From assembly GCF_002192415.1 (NCBI RefSeq), contig NZ_CP021780.1, forward strand, positions 7,564,001 to 7,628,000: 64,000 bases of DNA, written 5' to 3'. The position numbers and the translations under genes were made by a program. Positions 23,341 through 31,742 of this stretch are shown one piece after another. Each line of letters starts with the position of its first letter. Within the stretch, counting starts at the first letter, position 1. Source of the stretch: Paenibacillus donghaensis (GTDB lineage: Bacteria; Bacillota; Bacilli; Paenibacillales; Paenibacillaceae). The notes beneath the pieces are model-generated. The model worked only from the letters and a program-made list of their open reading frames with translations, was not told where the DNA came from and did no database searches.

Positions 23341-24150
23341 ATGGATTTTGCGGAAGAAATGACCGCCTTCACAGATTGGCTCGAAACAAATCCGTTGGAG
23401 CCATCCGCACAAACTTTGCTGGTGCACCTCATGGTGATTGCAAATAAGAGTGGATATCCAGAGTGGTTTGCCGTAACCAATCCCCTCCTGCAGGCGAAGG
23501 TGGGCATTTCCGAAAACTCACTGACCAAGCACAGGAACACGCTGATCCAAAAAGGTCGGATCGAATACAAGAATCAAGGCAAGCAGCAGGCTGGAAAGTA
23601 CCGATTATCCTTCTTTACCTCAAATAATGCGGTAAAGCATGAGGTAAAAGGTGCGGTAAAGTATGAGGTAAAAGGTGCGGTAAAAGGTTCAGTATTATTT
23701 AAAGATCTTAAAGACCTTAATTCTTCTTCTGCATCTTCATCATCTTCTGCAGATGGCGAATCGGAATATGAGTCCTTTTACCAAGCTCACAGGAGAGTGT
23801 TCGGGTTCGAGTGCAACCCTATCCAGGCAAACAAGCTAGGCGTATACATCGACCAGGATGGTCTTGAAGAGCCTGTGGTTATACGAGCAATTGAACGTGC
23901 AGGGCTTGCAACATCCCGTTATAGCTTTGGACTTATTACCAAAATTCTGGATGATTACTTTCACGCTGGTGCGAATACACTGGTTGCGGCAATTGCGCTG
24001 GATAATGCGTTTGATGCTTCCCAGCAGTCGGCAGCTAAGGTGTCGAAGGTCAAAAAGGCACCAGCTCAGACGGACAAGCAGGCAAGAATTGCCGAATTAA
24101 AACGCAGAGCAGAGGAGGCTAGGCAACTTGAAGAGAGCGCAAGTCATTGA
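23341..24150 (+). CDS. Phage replication initiation protein, DnaD-like
   Basis: The 269-residue protein has an N-terminal winged-helix region (GISENSLTKHRNTLIQKGRI), a linker with a threefold GAVK/EVK repeat (about residues 98-118) and a Ser-rich stretch. A C-terminal DnaD-type domain follows (YQAHRRVFGFECNPIQANKL ... ITKILDDYFHAG). Such proteins melt or remodel the phage origin and recruit helicase. A helicase loader and a DnaB helicase follow directly, which supports the role. The origin may lie within this gene, as in other phages. Confidence 0.8.
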   Translation: MDFAEEMTAFTDWLETNPLEPSAQTLLVHLMVIANKSGYPEWFAVTNPLLQAKVGISENSLTKHRNTLIQKGRIEYKNQGKQQAGKYRLSFFTSNNAVKHEVKGAVKYEVKGAVKGSVLFKDLKDLNSSSASSSSSADGESEYESFYQAHRRVFGFECNPIQANKLGVYIDQDGLEEPVVIRAIERAGLATSRYSFGLITKILDDYFHAGANTLVAAIALDNAFDASQQSAAKVSKVKKAPAQTDKQARIAELKRRAEEARQLEESASH

Positions 24151-24475
24151 CCTTTTGGCAAAGTTGACGGAGGAATACGCCAACATTGACATAAGCGATC
24201 CAGAAGTTGACCGACTCTACGAAAATCTTAAAGATTTCCCATTTGATGTCGCGTGTGAAAACGTCCGGCAGCACATGCTTACAAACCCATGGCCTCCGAA
24301 GATCGCACAGATCCGTGGTGGGGCAGGAGATCAACGGGAAAAGGGTCGCGCAAAATCACAGACAACAGATTATTTTGCTGAGAGAGATAAGGCCCGAGCG
24401 GCTGCTAAGCCAGTACCTCCGGGTTGGAAGGAGGAACTGTATGCAAGGCTCAATAAGGGAACTGCCGCACGATGA
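24128..24475 (+). CDS. Replicative helicase loader/inhibitor
   Basis: A 115-residue protein starting with TTG, GAGGAGG upstream, overlapping the DnaD-like gene by 23 bases. The pattern RAQVIDLLAKLTEEYANIDI ... AENVRQHMLTNPWPPKIAQI-type matches the G39P/loader-and-inhibitor family of SPP1-like phages, which carry the hexameric helicase to the origin. The DnaB gene overlaps its end. Confidence 0.75.
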   Translation: MKRAQVIDLLAKLTEEYANIDISDPEVDRLYENLKDFPFDVACENVRQHMLTNPWPPKIAQIRGGAGDQREKGRAKSQTTDYFAERDKARAAAKPVPPGWKEELYARLNKGTAAR

Positions 24476-25811
24476 AGAGGCTGAACTGGCTGTGCTTGGC
24501 GCTATTCTGGTGGACGAAACAGGAAATGCCATAGATACGGCGATGTCAGTATTACCTGAAATGTTCTACAACTCCGATAACCGGACAATCTTCTCCGGCA
24601 TGCGGGACTTGCGCGAGGCTGGGGAGCAGGTTGATATCCGGTCACTGGTGGTGATGCTCAATCATAACAAGAGTCTGCAGAGGATCGGCGGCACTTATTA
24701 TCTGTCCCGAATAGCTTCCGCTTCACCGACTGCTGCCGACATTGAATTTTTCATTGGAACGATCAAAGACAAATTCACACTGCGGCAGGCAATAAGGGAC
24801 GCAGAGGCTCAGATCGACCTTGTGTATGCCAGTGATGATGCAGGAACAGTTGTTGCTCACGCCTTAACTAAATCCGCTGCATTGTCTGATCAGACAGCAC
24901 CTAAGAAGGATTTTAAAACCACCAAGGAAATTGGGATTGAATACATTGACACGATAGATCAGCGTGTAAGCAATCGGCTGAACGGCACGACCAGCGGGAA
25001 GGAAACAGGGTTTACCGATCTGGACAAGCTAACTGGCGGATTCCAGAAGCAGGATCTGATCATCGTAGCCGCCCGGCCATCTGTGGGGAAAACAGCTTTT
25101 GCTCTTAACATAGCGCAGAATGCAGCAGCACGAAGCACAGAGCCTATAGCCGTCTTTAGCTTAGAAATGTCAGAGCAACAGCTAATGCAACGCATGGTGT
25201 GTGCTGAAGTCAACCTTGATGCAAACGACCTAAGAATGGGCGACATTACGAGTGATGATGATTGGGGAAAGTTGACGATAGGTATATCCTCTCTTGCGGA
25301 CAAGAACATTCACATCGCTGACGATCCTATTGTCACGGTGCATGACATTCGCGCTAAATGCCGCCGATTGAAGAGGGAACAAGGGCTTGGACTGATCATC
25401 ATTGATTACCTGCAGCTGATCCAGGGAAGCAGCGGTAAGCGTGGTGAGAATCGGCAGCAAGAGGTATCCGAAATTTCCCGTGTGCTGAAGCAAATTGCCC
25501 GTGAACTGGATGTGCCGGTGATTGCCCTGTCCCAGCTCAGCCGGAATGTTGAGCAACGCCAGGACAAACGCCCGATAATGAGCGACTTACGCGAGTCTGG
25601 TTCCATTGAGCAGGACGCTGATATCGTAGCCTTCCTGTACCGTGACGATTACTACAATCAGGATACCGAGAAAAAGAACATCATCGAGATCATCATCTCT
25701 AAGCAGCGGAACGGCCCGGTGGGCACGGTGGAGTTGGTATTCCTGAAGCAATTCAATAAATTCGTCAACTATGAACGTGCTCATCTTATAGATAAACGCC
25801 AATTGGTGTAG
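24441..25811 (+). CDS. Phage replicative DNA helicase (DnaB type)
   Basis: A 456-residue helicase that unwinds DNA at the phage fork. An N-terminal primase-interacting domain (HDEEAELAVLGAILVDE) is followed by a RecA-like motor. The Walker A motif is ARPSVGKTAF at about residue 210-220, Walker B is LIIIDYLQLI, and the arginine-finger region is RNGPVGTVEL. I chose the ATG at 24441 because GAAGGAGG lies 7 bases upstream; it overlaps the loader gene. Confidence 0.95.
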   Translation: MQGSIRELPHDEEAELAVLGAILVDETGNAIDTAMSVLPEMFYNSDNRTIFSGMRDLREAGEQVDIRSLVVMLNHNKSLQRIGGTYYLSRIASASPTAADIEFFIGTIKDKFTLRQAIRDAEAQIDLVYASDDAGTVVAHALTKSAALSDQTAPKKDFKTTKEIGIEYIDTIDQRVSNRLNGTTSGKETGFTDLDKLTGGFQKQDLIIVAARPSVGKTAFALNIAQNAAARSTEPIAVFSLEMSEQQLMQRMVCAEVNLDANDLRMGDITSDDDWGKLTIGISSLADKNIHIADDPIVTVHDIRAKCRRLKREQGLGLIIIDYLQLIQGSSGKRGENRQQEVSEISRVLKQIARELDVPVIALSQLSRNVEQRQDKRPIMSDLRESGSIEQDADIVAFLYRDDYYNQDTEKKNIIEIIISKQRNGPVGTVELVFLKQFNKFVNYERAHLIDKRQLV

Positions 25812-25822
25812 GAGGAATTTAC

Positions 25823-25981
25823 ATGAAAAATGGAAAACGACCAACCCGCCGCCAGCAGGAGACGATTGCAGCAGCCGGACTTAATCCGCAAAACTGGTTG
25901 GTGTCTAAGGACTGCGCCACTGAATTCATCGTTATTAATCGTCTGACAGGCAAGGATCGGGATCTTCGCGGGAATGTCTAA
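25823..25981 (+). CDS. DUF6906-type small phage protein
   Basis: A 52-residue basic protein (MKNGKRPTRRQQETI ... GLNPQNWLVSKD) with AGGAGG upstream. The start and the GLNPxNWLV motif match a widespread small family in Firmicutes phages, usually found after replication genes. The function is unknown. Confidence 0.7.
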   Translation: MKNGKRPTRRQQETIAAAGLNPQNWLVSKDCATEFIVINRLTGKDRDLRGNV

Positions 25982-26157
25982 TGGGTACCCGCTGGAATTA
26001 CTGGCATGTCTACCACTACATGGTGACAACGTTCCTGCATACCGGCACTGCGCCAGTTCGGAACGAACTGCTGCAGGAATTCAAGGAATTGGGAGCATCG
26101 GAGATCGATGAAGCCATTGCGGAATATGAATTCGTGGTGGGTAGGGATAAACAGTAG
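25981..26157 (+). CDS. Unknown 58-residue phage protein
   Basis: It starts at the ATG within TAATG shared with the previous stop. The sequence (MGTRWNYWHVYHYMVTTFLH...) is aromatic at the front and acidic at the end. No family is recognised; translational coupling supports it. Confidence 0.6.
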   Translation: MGTRWNYWHVYHYMVTTFLHTGTAPVRNELLQEFKELGASEIDEAIAEYEFVVGRDKQ

Positions 26158-26183
26158 ACGCAAACTATGAAGGAGTGAGAGCA

Positions 26184-26351
26184 ATGGCAAGCAAAGTAAC
26201 CGAGTTGTATAACAGAGCTGGTCTTTGGCAGACCAGATCACAGCAAGCTGCCGCAAAGGGAGACTTTAATCGGGCAGGGAGACTTCAAACAAAGGCATTA
26301 AGTTTAGTCGCACAAGCTCGAACACTTGAAGAAAAACAAAGGTCAAAGTAG
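26184..26351 (+). CDS. Unknown 55-residue phage protein
   Basis: An ATG follows AAGGAGTGAGAGCA. The product (MASKVTELYNRAGLWQTRSQ...) is Ala/Gln-rich and probably helical. The function is unknown. Confidence 0.6.
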   Translation: MASKVTELYNRAGLWQTRSQQAAAKGDFNRAGRLQTKALSLVAQARTLEEKQRSK

Positions 26352-26430
26352 TGCGTATTCCGAAGATACATGACATCAGGGGATAGAGGAGGTTACAGCC
26401 CTCCTCTCCCACTAAGGGAGGATATAAGCC
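26352..26430 (+). promoter_or_regulatory. Intercistronic hairpin
   Basis: AGAGGAGG (26385-26392) pairs with CCTCCTCT (26400-26407) just before the ribosome site of the next gene. The AGGAGG inside the first arm is itself ribosome-site-like and would be hidden by the stem. Confidence 0.55.
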
Positions 26431-26580
26431 GTGAAAGTCAGATATAAGAAATGGCATAACAACTACGATTTTGTGGTTGGCGAAGAGTATCAGGCAAGCC
26501 GTTACAAGCCCGGATGGCTGCTGATTGACGGAGTATTGTATCGTTCAGAACATTTCAAGGTAGGGGAGGAAGCCCAATGA
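26431..26580 (+). CDS. Unknown 49-residue phage protein
   Basis: GTG start after AAGGGAGG. The product (MKVRYKKWHNNYDFVVGEEY...) looks like a small beta-barrel-type protein. It overlaps the next gene by ATGA, indicating coupling. Confidence 0.6.
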   Translation: MKVRYKKWHNNYDFVVGEEYQASRYKPGWLLIDGVLYRSEHFKVGEEAQ

Positions 26581-26942
26581 CACAAACAACCAAGAGGTTT
26601 AAAGCGGGATCATCCGTTATGTTGCCATCTGGTGTTATTCAAGAAATTTCAGATATCCAGTATGTCCACAATCGTTATCAACTCAAGGGAATTAGTGGGT
26701 GGAGATACGGAATAGATCAACTACGGCGAGTCAACTGGAAAGCTGAGGCTGAGAAATGGCGCGAGGAAGCGTTACGCCAATACCCAACACCAGAAGCCTA
26801 CGAGGCGGCATGTGCATCCAGAGACAAGCACGGCGCGCGCAGACGCAGCAGTGAAGCCAATATGACTGAGATTGACGAAGTGTTAAATGATATCCTTGAC
26901 ACCCTTTACCCAGATACCCCAGCACCCAAGGAGGGTGAATAG
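26577..26942 (+). CDS. Unknown 121-residue phage protein
   Basis: It starts in the ATGA overlap with the previous gene. The N-terminal half looks like a small beta-rich domain (SVMLPSGVIQEISDIQYVHN); the C-terminal half is helical and charged. No family is recognised. Confidence 0.65.
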   Translation: MTQTTKRFKAGSSVMLPSGVIQEISDIQYVHNRYQLKGISGWRYGIDQLRRVNWKAEAEKWREEALRQYPTPEAYEAACASRDKHGARRRSSEANMTEIDEVLNDILDTLYPDTPAPKEGE

Positions 26943-26944
26943 TC

Positions 26945-27184
26945 GTGAAACAAGGATTCTGCAGCTCGTCCGAATCAAAGCCATGTGTCGTCTGTAACAA
27001 GCAAACAGCCAATTACAGGACCTATGAGCAGGCCAACATCGTAATCCAAATACCTCTTTGCGATAACGTTTATGAGAACAAATACTGCTGGCGTTCTGTC
27101 GATGTGAAAAAGCTTGCCCGGCAGCAATTGATAGATTTAAAACGCGAGATTTTGAAGCAGTCTGAGGAAGGAGATAACCAATGA
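26945..27184 (+). CDS. Small cysteine-rich phage protein, possible zinc finger
   Basis: A 79-residue protein starting with GTG. It has CVVCNKQTANYRTYEQ and a later CDNVYENKYCW, a 2+2 cysteine arrangement that could bind zinc. The function is unknown. Confidence 0.6.
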   Translation: MKQGFCSSSESKPCVVCNKQTANYRTYEQANIVIQIPLCDNVYENKYCWRSVDVKKLARQQLIDLKREILKQSEEGDNQ

Positions 27185-27357
27185 CACTCAAGAAAGGCGA
27201 CTGGATAGAATTTCAGGCTGGAGGAGTCGGGAAAATCACTCGCATGGCAAAAGACAGAAGTTGGGCAGATGTTTGGTGTGGAAGTTGGTCAAAGAGAGTG
27301 CCGGACCCAGATAAGCACTTGAAACCGGCCACAAGCGCACAGGAGGCTGCACAATGA
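27181..27357 (+). CDS. Unknown 58-residue phage protein
   Basis: It starts in the ATGA overlap with the previous gene. The product (MTLKKGDWIEFQAGGVGKI...) resembles a small SH3-like barrel protein. It overlaps the next gene by ATGA. Confidence 0.6.
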   Translation: MTLKKGDWIEFQAGGVGKITRMAKDRSWADVWCGSWSKRVPDPDKHLKPATSAQEAAQ

Positions 27358-27818
27358 CACTCACAAGGGAAGAGATACTGGCGATGGAGCCGGGCAGACA
27401 ACTGAATCGGTTGGTACAGGAACACATTCTAAAATGGATCCCTTGGCAGGAGGGACGTGGCGATTATACGGCGATCGTATACCAAAATCCCGGAGAACGT
27501 GAACCATACATGAGGACTCAGCGTTGGGAGACCGCCAAAGAGAGATACTCAATCATCGCTTACTCTGATATCGACGAAATGGTTCATGCTGTTTACGGAG
27601 ACAAGGGTTGGTCAACTGACATATCCGCAGCATGGGAAGTAGAAGAAAGAATCCTTGCACTATATCTGAATGAACAACCAGGACTTATTGATGATTATAT
27701 AGACAGCCTAATGGACGTGATTAGAAAAGAGCATGGATTCAGCCCAGCATTTAGACTGGCACACGCAACGCCTGAACAACGGTGTAAGGCTGCTCTAATG
27801 GCAGTACTTGGCTTATAA
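27354..27818 (+). CDS. Phage ABA-sandwich-domain protein
   Basis: The 154-residue protein begins MTLTREEILAMEPGRQLNRL and ends with ATPEQRCKAALMAVL, the bookends of the phage ABA sandwich family common in Firmicutes prophages. An acidic middle region links them. The biochemical role of the family is not established. Confidence 0.7.
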   Translation: MTLTREEILAMEPGRQLNRLVQEHILKWIPWQEGRGDYTAIVYQNPGEREPYMRTQRWETAKERYSIIAYSDIDEMVHAVYGDKGWSTDISAAWEVEERILALYLNEQPGLIDDYIDSLMDVIRKEHGFSPAFRLAHATPEQRCKAALMAVLGL

Positions 27819-27880
27819 CGGCCGTCAGGCCTCCGATTCGACCGAATCAGCTTAGCGTAGCGGAGGCCGTATAAGGTCTG
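27819..27880 (+). ncRNA. Structured intercistronic RNA element, copy 1
   Basis: GGCCTCCG (27828-27835) pairs with CGGAGGCC (27861-27868), enclosing a second hairpin GATTCG-AC-CGAATC (27835-27848). A 17-bp core from the loop side (27831-27847) recurs exactly at 29385-29401 in a second gap with the same fold. Confidence 0.5.
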
Positions 27881-27908
27881 GTACTTAACTTATAAGGGGG
27901 CAGAGACA

Positions 27909-28223
27909 ATGCCAGAATCAAAATATCCACCAATGACATATGAGCAGTTACAGAACTCACACGATGAACTGGAGAAGACGGCTCAGGACAATTATTACAA
28001 TCTGAAGGATTGCGAAGCGCTTTTGATAGAAAGCAGAACCAAGGCAGATCTCTTCGCTGTTGAGATTATGAGACTCCAAAGGATTTACGTGGTTGCGCGG
28101 GAAACCATCGAATCGTTGTATCAAATCACTCGGCGGGGAGAACTGACTGACCAAGATATGAAAGACGCAGACGCCGCCTATGATGCATTGCTGAGTTACG
28201 TGGAAGTCACTCAAAAACGATAA
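27909..28223 (+). CDS. Unknown coiled-coil phage protein
   Basis: A 104-residue, mostly helical protein (YEQLQNSHDELEKTAQDNYY ...) with coiled-coil heptads over residues 8-65. GGGGCAGAGACA precedes the ATG. The function is unknown. Confidence 0.65.
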   Translation: MPESKYPPMTYEQLQNSHDELEKTAQDNYYNLKDCEALLIESRTKADLFAVEIMRLQRIYVVARETIESLYQITRRGELTDQDMKDADAAYDALLSYVEVTQKR

Positions 28224-28238
28224 TTTAGGGGGCAGATA

Positions 28239-28266
28239 CCATACCGAGCACATCCTCGATATGGTA
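28239..28266 (+). promoter_or_regulatory. Intercistronic hairpin
   Basis: TACCATA pairs with TATGGTA, with an inner CGAG/CTCG pair, in the short gap before the next gene. It is another example of folded gaps in this operon. Confidence 0.5.
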
Positions 28267-28290
28267 CACCCCAAAGGGAGAGGATACAAC

Positions 28291-28725
28291 GTGAATACTT
28301 ATGAGGTTTGGGTCCAGTGGAACGAATGGGACGATCCATGGTGCCGGCAGACGGTACAGGGTGAAACTGCTGGGAAGGCTAAATATTCGTTCTGGGAATA
28401 CCTGCAGGATGGATTGTGGGAAGAACCTTTCGGTGAAGTGGTCAAGAAATTGCGCTGCCGGAAGATCGGCGGGTTCAAAGTAAGCGACCTTTTCACCAGC
28501 CCAGTTACTTTCCGGGAGGTATGCGAACGCCGTGCGATTGACTTCGCATATCAAGGGATGAAGATCGAAGTTAACGGACAGCCGGGAGTAATTGTGGGGG
28601 CTAACAACTCTATGAATCTGGATGTGTGCTTTGATGGAAGATACTATGCTGAAAACTGCCATCCATGGTGGAAGACAAAATACTTTGACCGCAAAGGCAA
28701 TCTAATCAAGGAATTCAATGACTGA
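28291..28725 (+). CDS. Unknown 144-residue phage protein
   Basis: GTG at 28291 with AAAGGGAGAGG upstream is preferred over an earlier ATG inside the hairpin. The product is rich in Trp and Cys (WVQWNEWDDPWCRQTV...). The central part FAYQGMKIEVNGQPGVIVGA resembles a small barrel domain. No family is recognised. Confidence 0.65.
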   Translation: MNTYEVWVQWNEWDDPWCRQTVQGETAGKAKYSFWEYLQDGLWEEPFGEVVKKLRCRKIGGFKVSDLFTSPVTFREVCERRAIDFAYQGMKIEVNGQPGVIVGANNSMNLDVCFDGRYYAENCHPWWKTKYFDRKGNLIKEFND

Positions 28726-28746
28726 GGTATAAGGGGGAGAAGAGGA

Positions 28747-28881
28747 ATGGCAGCTGCAGCGTGGCTAATGATACCGGCGTGCTTGGTAGGAGTAGCGTTC
28801 ATGTTTCACGGGTTCAATTTTATTACCATCCATAAGCACTATCACAACTATCAGGACATCCAAAAGGATGATAAGAAGTAG
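28747..28881 (+). CDS. 44-residue single-pass membrane protein
   Basis: An ATG after GGGGAGAAGAGGA encodes a hydrophobic segment (AWLMIPACLVGVAFMF) followed by a His-rich polar tail. It is probably a membrane protein of unknown role. Confidence 0.55.
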   Translation: MAAAAWLMIPACLVGVAFMFHGFNFITIHKHYHNYQDIQKDDKK

Positions 28882-28895
28882 AGGGAGAAGAGGAT

Positions 28896-29372
28896 ATGAC
28901 CGAAAAGACCCGCCCAAACCTGATCACCTCAGTATCCATGGAAACCCGGTTGTTCCGGAAGCCTAAGCAAATTGGTGAAACGATTGAGAACCGAGATGGG
29001 GAGTTGCTGCTGATAATCGGGATAGAACGCTTCGAGGTAAGGCATGACACTATTAAAGTCTGGTATACGGTTCAGAGGCTGGAGATTACAGAGTTTGTGA
29101 GCAAAGGAAAGTTGTACAGACCGCCGCATACGGTAGAACTCGAAGCCAAGGCCAAGCATGATGATTTAAATATCAGAACTCTTATCCCCGGACGGACCGT
29201 GCATGTTCACGGAGAAGCCTACAAGATTATGGAGTACACAGAGATTGACCTGAAAAGCACTGATTTATATATTTCAATGCTGGCGTATCCTATTTATCCG
29301 ATTGATCGTAAAGAGGCAAAAACGAAGTTGATGGATGCGAAAAGGCAGAAGTTAAAGTTCGAAGTGATTTGA
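28896..29372 (+). CDS. Unknown 158-residue phage protein
   Basis: Mixed alpha/beta composition (FEVRHDTIKVWYTVQRLEIT ...) with a basic C-terminus (KLMDAKRQKLKFEV). GAGGGAGAAGAGGAT precedes the ATG. The function is unknown. Confidence 0.65.
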   Translation: MTEKTRPNLITSVSMETRLFRKPKQIGETIENRDGELLLIIGIERFEVRHDTIKVWYTVQRLEITEFVSKGKLYRPPHTVELEAKAKHDDLNIRTLIPGRTVHVHGEAYKIMEYTEIDLKSTDLYISMLAYPIYPIDRKEAKTKLMDAKRQKLKFEVI

Positions 29373-29379
29373 TTGGCCG

Positions 29380-29430
29380 AAGGGCTCCGATTCGACCGAA
29401 TTACCCAGTTTACGGGGGCCGATATATGAT
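29380..29430 (+). ncRNA. Structured intercistronic RNA element, copy 2
   Basis: GGCTCCG (29383-29389) pairs with CGGGGGCC (29413-29420), enclosing ATTCG-AC-CGAAT (29390-29401). Compared with the first copy (27819-27880), one outer pair is G-T instead of A-T, a change that keeps the stem. The 17-bp core is identical. Confidence 0.5.
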
Positions 29431-29462
29431 ATCTGCTCCCCATAAAGAAAGGAACAACCCAC

Positions 29463-29678
29463 ATGATACCTTGGATAAAGTATGACCCATATAGCAGAGA
29501 AATCGAAAGTCACGTCCCGCATTTGGTTACAGATGGCGTGAGGAGAGAACTTGCATGTCACGCTAAATTGATCGGCAAGGATGGCTATGGATGGCATGTT
29601 CGTGGTAGTTATCGCATTACTGGTGTTACACATTGGGCACCCATCAACCTACCAGGGGAGGAAACAGACAATGCCTAA
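29463..29678 (+). CDS. Unknown 71-residue phage protein
   Basis: An ATG after AAAGGAACAACCCAC. The product (MIPWIKYDPYSREIESHVPH...) is of unknown function; it overlaps the next gene by 8 bases. Confidence 0.6.
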   Translation: MIPWIKYDPYSREIESHVPHLVTDGVRRELACHAKLIGKDGYGWHVRGSYRITGVTHWAPINLPGEETDNA

Positions 29679-29979
29679 ATACCGAAAGAAGCCAGTAGAG
29701 ATCGAAGCCGTGCAATGGTTCGAAGGTGATCAAGTGGAAGGCGTGCAGGATCTAGCGACGCTCTCAGAAACGTGGTACAGCAAAACGGCTGCAGATGGCA
29801 GATATGTCGTTAACACACTGGAAGGCATGATGAAGGTTAGTCCGGGAGACTGGATCATAACTGGCGTCCAAGGTGAACGTTACCCATGCAAACCAGATAT
29901 CTTCGAACTGACCTATGAACTGGCTGACCCCACACCAGTACAATCAGACACCGGGGAGGGAATAAAAGATGGAGACTAA
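29671..29979 (+). CDS. Conserved phage protein with PGDWIITG motif
   Basis: A 102-residue protein starting MPKYRKKPVEIEAVQWFEGD, with SPGDWIITGVQGERYPCKPD near residues 65-85. This pair of motifs marks a small family very common in phages and prophages. Its function is not known. GGAGG lies before the ATG at 29671. Confidence 0.75.
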   Translation: MPKYRKKPVEIEAVQWFEGDQVEGVQDLATLSETWYSKTAADGRYVVNTLEGMMKVSPGDWIITGVQGERYPCKPDIFELTYELADPTPVQSDTGEGIKDGD

Positions 29980-30121
29980 ACCAGGAGACATCTATACAGC
30001 GCAGATCATGACCATTAAAAACAAGAAAGGTCTCCCAACAGTAATCTCCATGGATGGCCGTATATACATCCTTCAACCAGCATACCAACACAAGGAAGTG
30101 AAGAAGAATGCAAAGAAGTGA
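29969..30121 (+). CDS. Unknown 50-residue phage protein
   Basis: The ATG follows GGGGAGGGAATAAAAG; it overlaps the end of the previous gene by 11 bases. The product is METKPGDIYTAQIMTIKNKK... with a Lys-rich end. Confidence 0.55.
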   Translation: METKPGDIYTAQIMTIKNKKGLPTVISMDGRIYILQPAYQHKEVKKNAKK

Positions 30122-30260
30122 TATAAGCGACTTCGACTTGATTGACGAAGACTTCGAAGAATTCCAGCGCCGGGGTCTTGAATCCTTCGGCATTACTGAT
30201 ACCCAAATATCCGTAGTAACACCGCACGATATCCACTCTATACTAATCGTAAATATGTAA
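30108..30260 (+). CDS. Unknown 50-residue acidic phage protein
   Basis: The ATG follows AAGGAAGTGAAGA and overlaps the previous gene by 14 bases. The product (MQRSDISDFDLIDEDFEEFQ...) is very acidic, a feature of some DNA-mimic or inhibitor proteins, but nothing more specific can be said. Confidence 0.5.
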   Translation: MQRSDISDFDLIDEDFEEFQRRGLESFGITDTQISVVTPHDIHSILIVNM

Positions 30261-30284
30261 GATAACCGCAAGGAGGTAACGCCC

Positions 30285-30776
30285 ATGATCGAGTTGATTC
30301 CAGCGCCGCAAAACGACTTTACCCCCAAGAATGATTTAGATGATATAACGAGAGCCTATCAGGTTCAATTCTTCAAGAATGCGGATGAAGAGGATATACG
30401 GAAAGCCTTATGGCTACTAAACAGTTATCGGACCATCAAGGGGCTGGTAGACAGTTATGAATTTGTTCTCAAGCAACCCCAAGAGAACGGTCTAAACGAT
30501 TTCGACATGGCCGGAGTTGAGGGAGCCGTCAAACGCCTTAGCACAAGCGACCACATCTCCAATCTACCGGCTAACGTACTCATAGCAAAAGAGACACGCC
30601 ATCTTAACTACATGCTCTATAAACGAGTGACAGACGCTGTGCTTCACGCAGCCAACAACGTGGTAGATCCTCATGAACATATGATTGTGCAACTTCTCTT
30701 CGTGGGGGAACGGAAATACCGATACAAAGATGCTGTTGAGTACGAAGAATCTGCGAAGGAGGGAAAACCTTTATGA
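30285..30776 (+). CDS. Unknown 163-residue phage protein
   Basis: A mainly helical protein with AAGGAGGT before the ATG. The end (VVDPHEHMIVQLLFVGERKY) is loosely like the terminal helix of phage late-regulator families, but the match is weak. It overlaps the next gene by ATGA. Confidence 0.6.
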   Translation: MIELIPAPQNDFTPKNDLDDITRAYQVQFFKNADEEDIRKALWLLNSYRTIKGLVDSYEFVLKQPQENGLNDFDMAGVEGAVKRLSTSDHISNLPANVLIAKETRHLNYMLYKRVTDAVLHAANNVVDPHEHMIVQLLFVGERKYRYKDAVEYEESAKEGKPL

Positions 30777-31051
30777 GCACATTAGTACCAATCCATCCCC
30801 GAGCCATTGACCTGATTAATCAAGCGATCCGTCCTCTTCTATATAGAGGGTGCAGAATCGCAGAACTTCACCTTTACGTTTGCTACCAGTCAGAGATTGC
30901 CCAACACGATGCCATCGAAACGGCATTTGGCAAGTTACATGTTCGACCTAGCTACTATATTCCAAAGGGATACTCTTATATCCGAGAATATCCAGGCAAG
31001 GCATTTTCATGGGTCACAATTAGACAGCCAAAGGAGAGTAAGGCGATATGA
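30773..31051 (+). CDS. Unknown 92-residue phage protein
   Basis: It starts in an ATGA overlap. Sequence MSTLVPIHPRAIDLINQAIR... with an aromatic C-terminal half. The function is unknown; it overlaps the next gene by ATGA. Confidence 0.6.
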   Translation: MSTLVPIHPRAIDLINQAIRPLLYRGCRIAELHLYVCYQSEIAQHDAIETAFGKLHVRPSYYIPKGYSYIREYPGKAFSWVTIRQPKESKAI

Positions 31052-31443
31052 GTACACCAGAACGCGAAATCAAGGTTACCCTGTTGGATGGATCAGAGGT
31101 ATTAATGAATACGGGAGACAGAGTGCTATTCCAAGCATCCCGGCCCGGAGCCATACCGCTTGCTGTGGAAGCAGATACGATTATGGACGATATGCTCCTG
31201 GCTCTGGAAGATGCCCACAATCAACTAGGCGTAATGAGGAAATCATTTATGTTCAGCGGATCTGCATTGGCAGAAGTGCAGCAGACCGTCGAAGAATTGG
31301 ATATAGCTCTGGATTTATCCGTTGAAGAAACGAATAAATGGGTAACGCTGGCGAACAGCGCAACGGCGGATAATGAGAGATTGAGGAGATTATTAGAAGA
31401 AAACAAATTAACTGATCCAGAGGAAAGGAGCGAAAAAGTGTGA
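31048..31443 (+). CDS. Unknown 131-residue phage protein
   Basis: It starts in an ATGA overlap. A small beta-rich N-terminus (EIKVTLLDGSEVLMNTGDRV) is followed by a long coiled coil (about residues 50-125). The function is unknown. Confidence 0.6.
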   Translation: MSTPEREIKVTLLDGSEVLMNTGDRVLFQASRPGAIPLAVEADTIMDDMLLALEDAHNQLGVMRKSFMFSGSALAEVQQTVEELDIALDLSVEETNKWVTLANSATADNERLRRLLEENKLTDPEERSEKV

Positions 31444-31649
31444 TCATCAAGACAGTAGAGAATATCAGTTCAGAAGTTGGCTGCATTGTTTCGGGGGTTT
31501 CATTCCGAGCGCAGCGTGAACGGGGCGGGTACAGCATCACATTCGGAGAATTCAGAGGGCAGTTCATTCCAGCGGAATCGGCAATCATATTAAGCGACAT
31601 TGTACTAAATGAGGACGGCAAGATCCCGCGAAACGGAAGATATGCCTAA
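31440..31649 (+). CDS. Unknown 69-residue phage protein
   Basis: A GTG start within the GTGTGA overlap with the previous stop, with AGGAGCG upstream. The product is MIIKTVENISSEVGCIVSGV.... The function is unknown. Confidence 0.6.
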   Translation: MIIKTVENISSEVGCIVSGVSFRAQRERGGYSITFGEFRGQFIPAESAIILSDIVLNEDGKIPRNGRYA

Positions 31650-31659
31650 GCAAATCAAA

Positions 31660-31687
31660 GACCCCTAATCCTTGGCCGGGCGGGGTC
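31660..31687 (+). terminator. Hairpin at end of early operon
   Basis: GACCCC pairs with GGGGTC over a 16-base loop after the last early gene. A T run is lacking; ATTATAA at 31716-31722 downstream may belong to a promoter for the late regulator. Confidence 0.35.
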
Positions 31688-31742
31688 GATGAACGGTAAA
31701 TAATCCCTCAAACCCATTATAACACAAAGGGGAATGAGGGGA

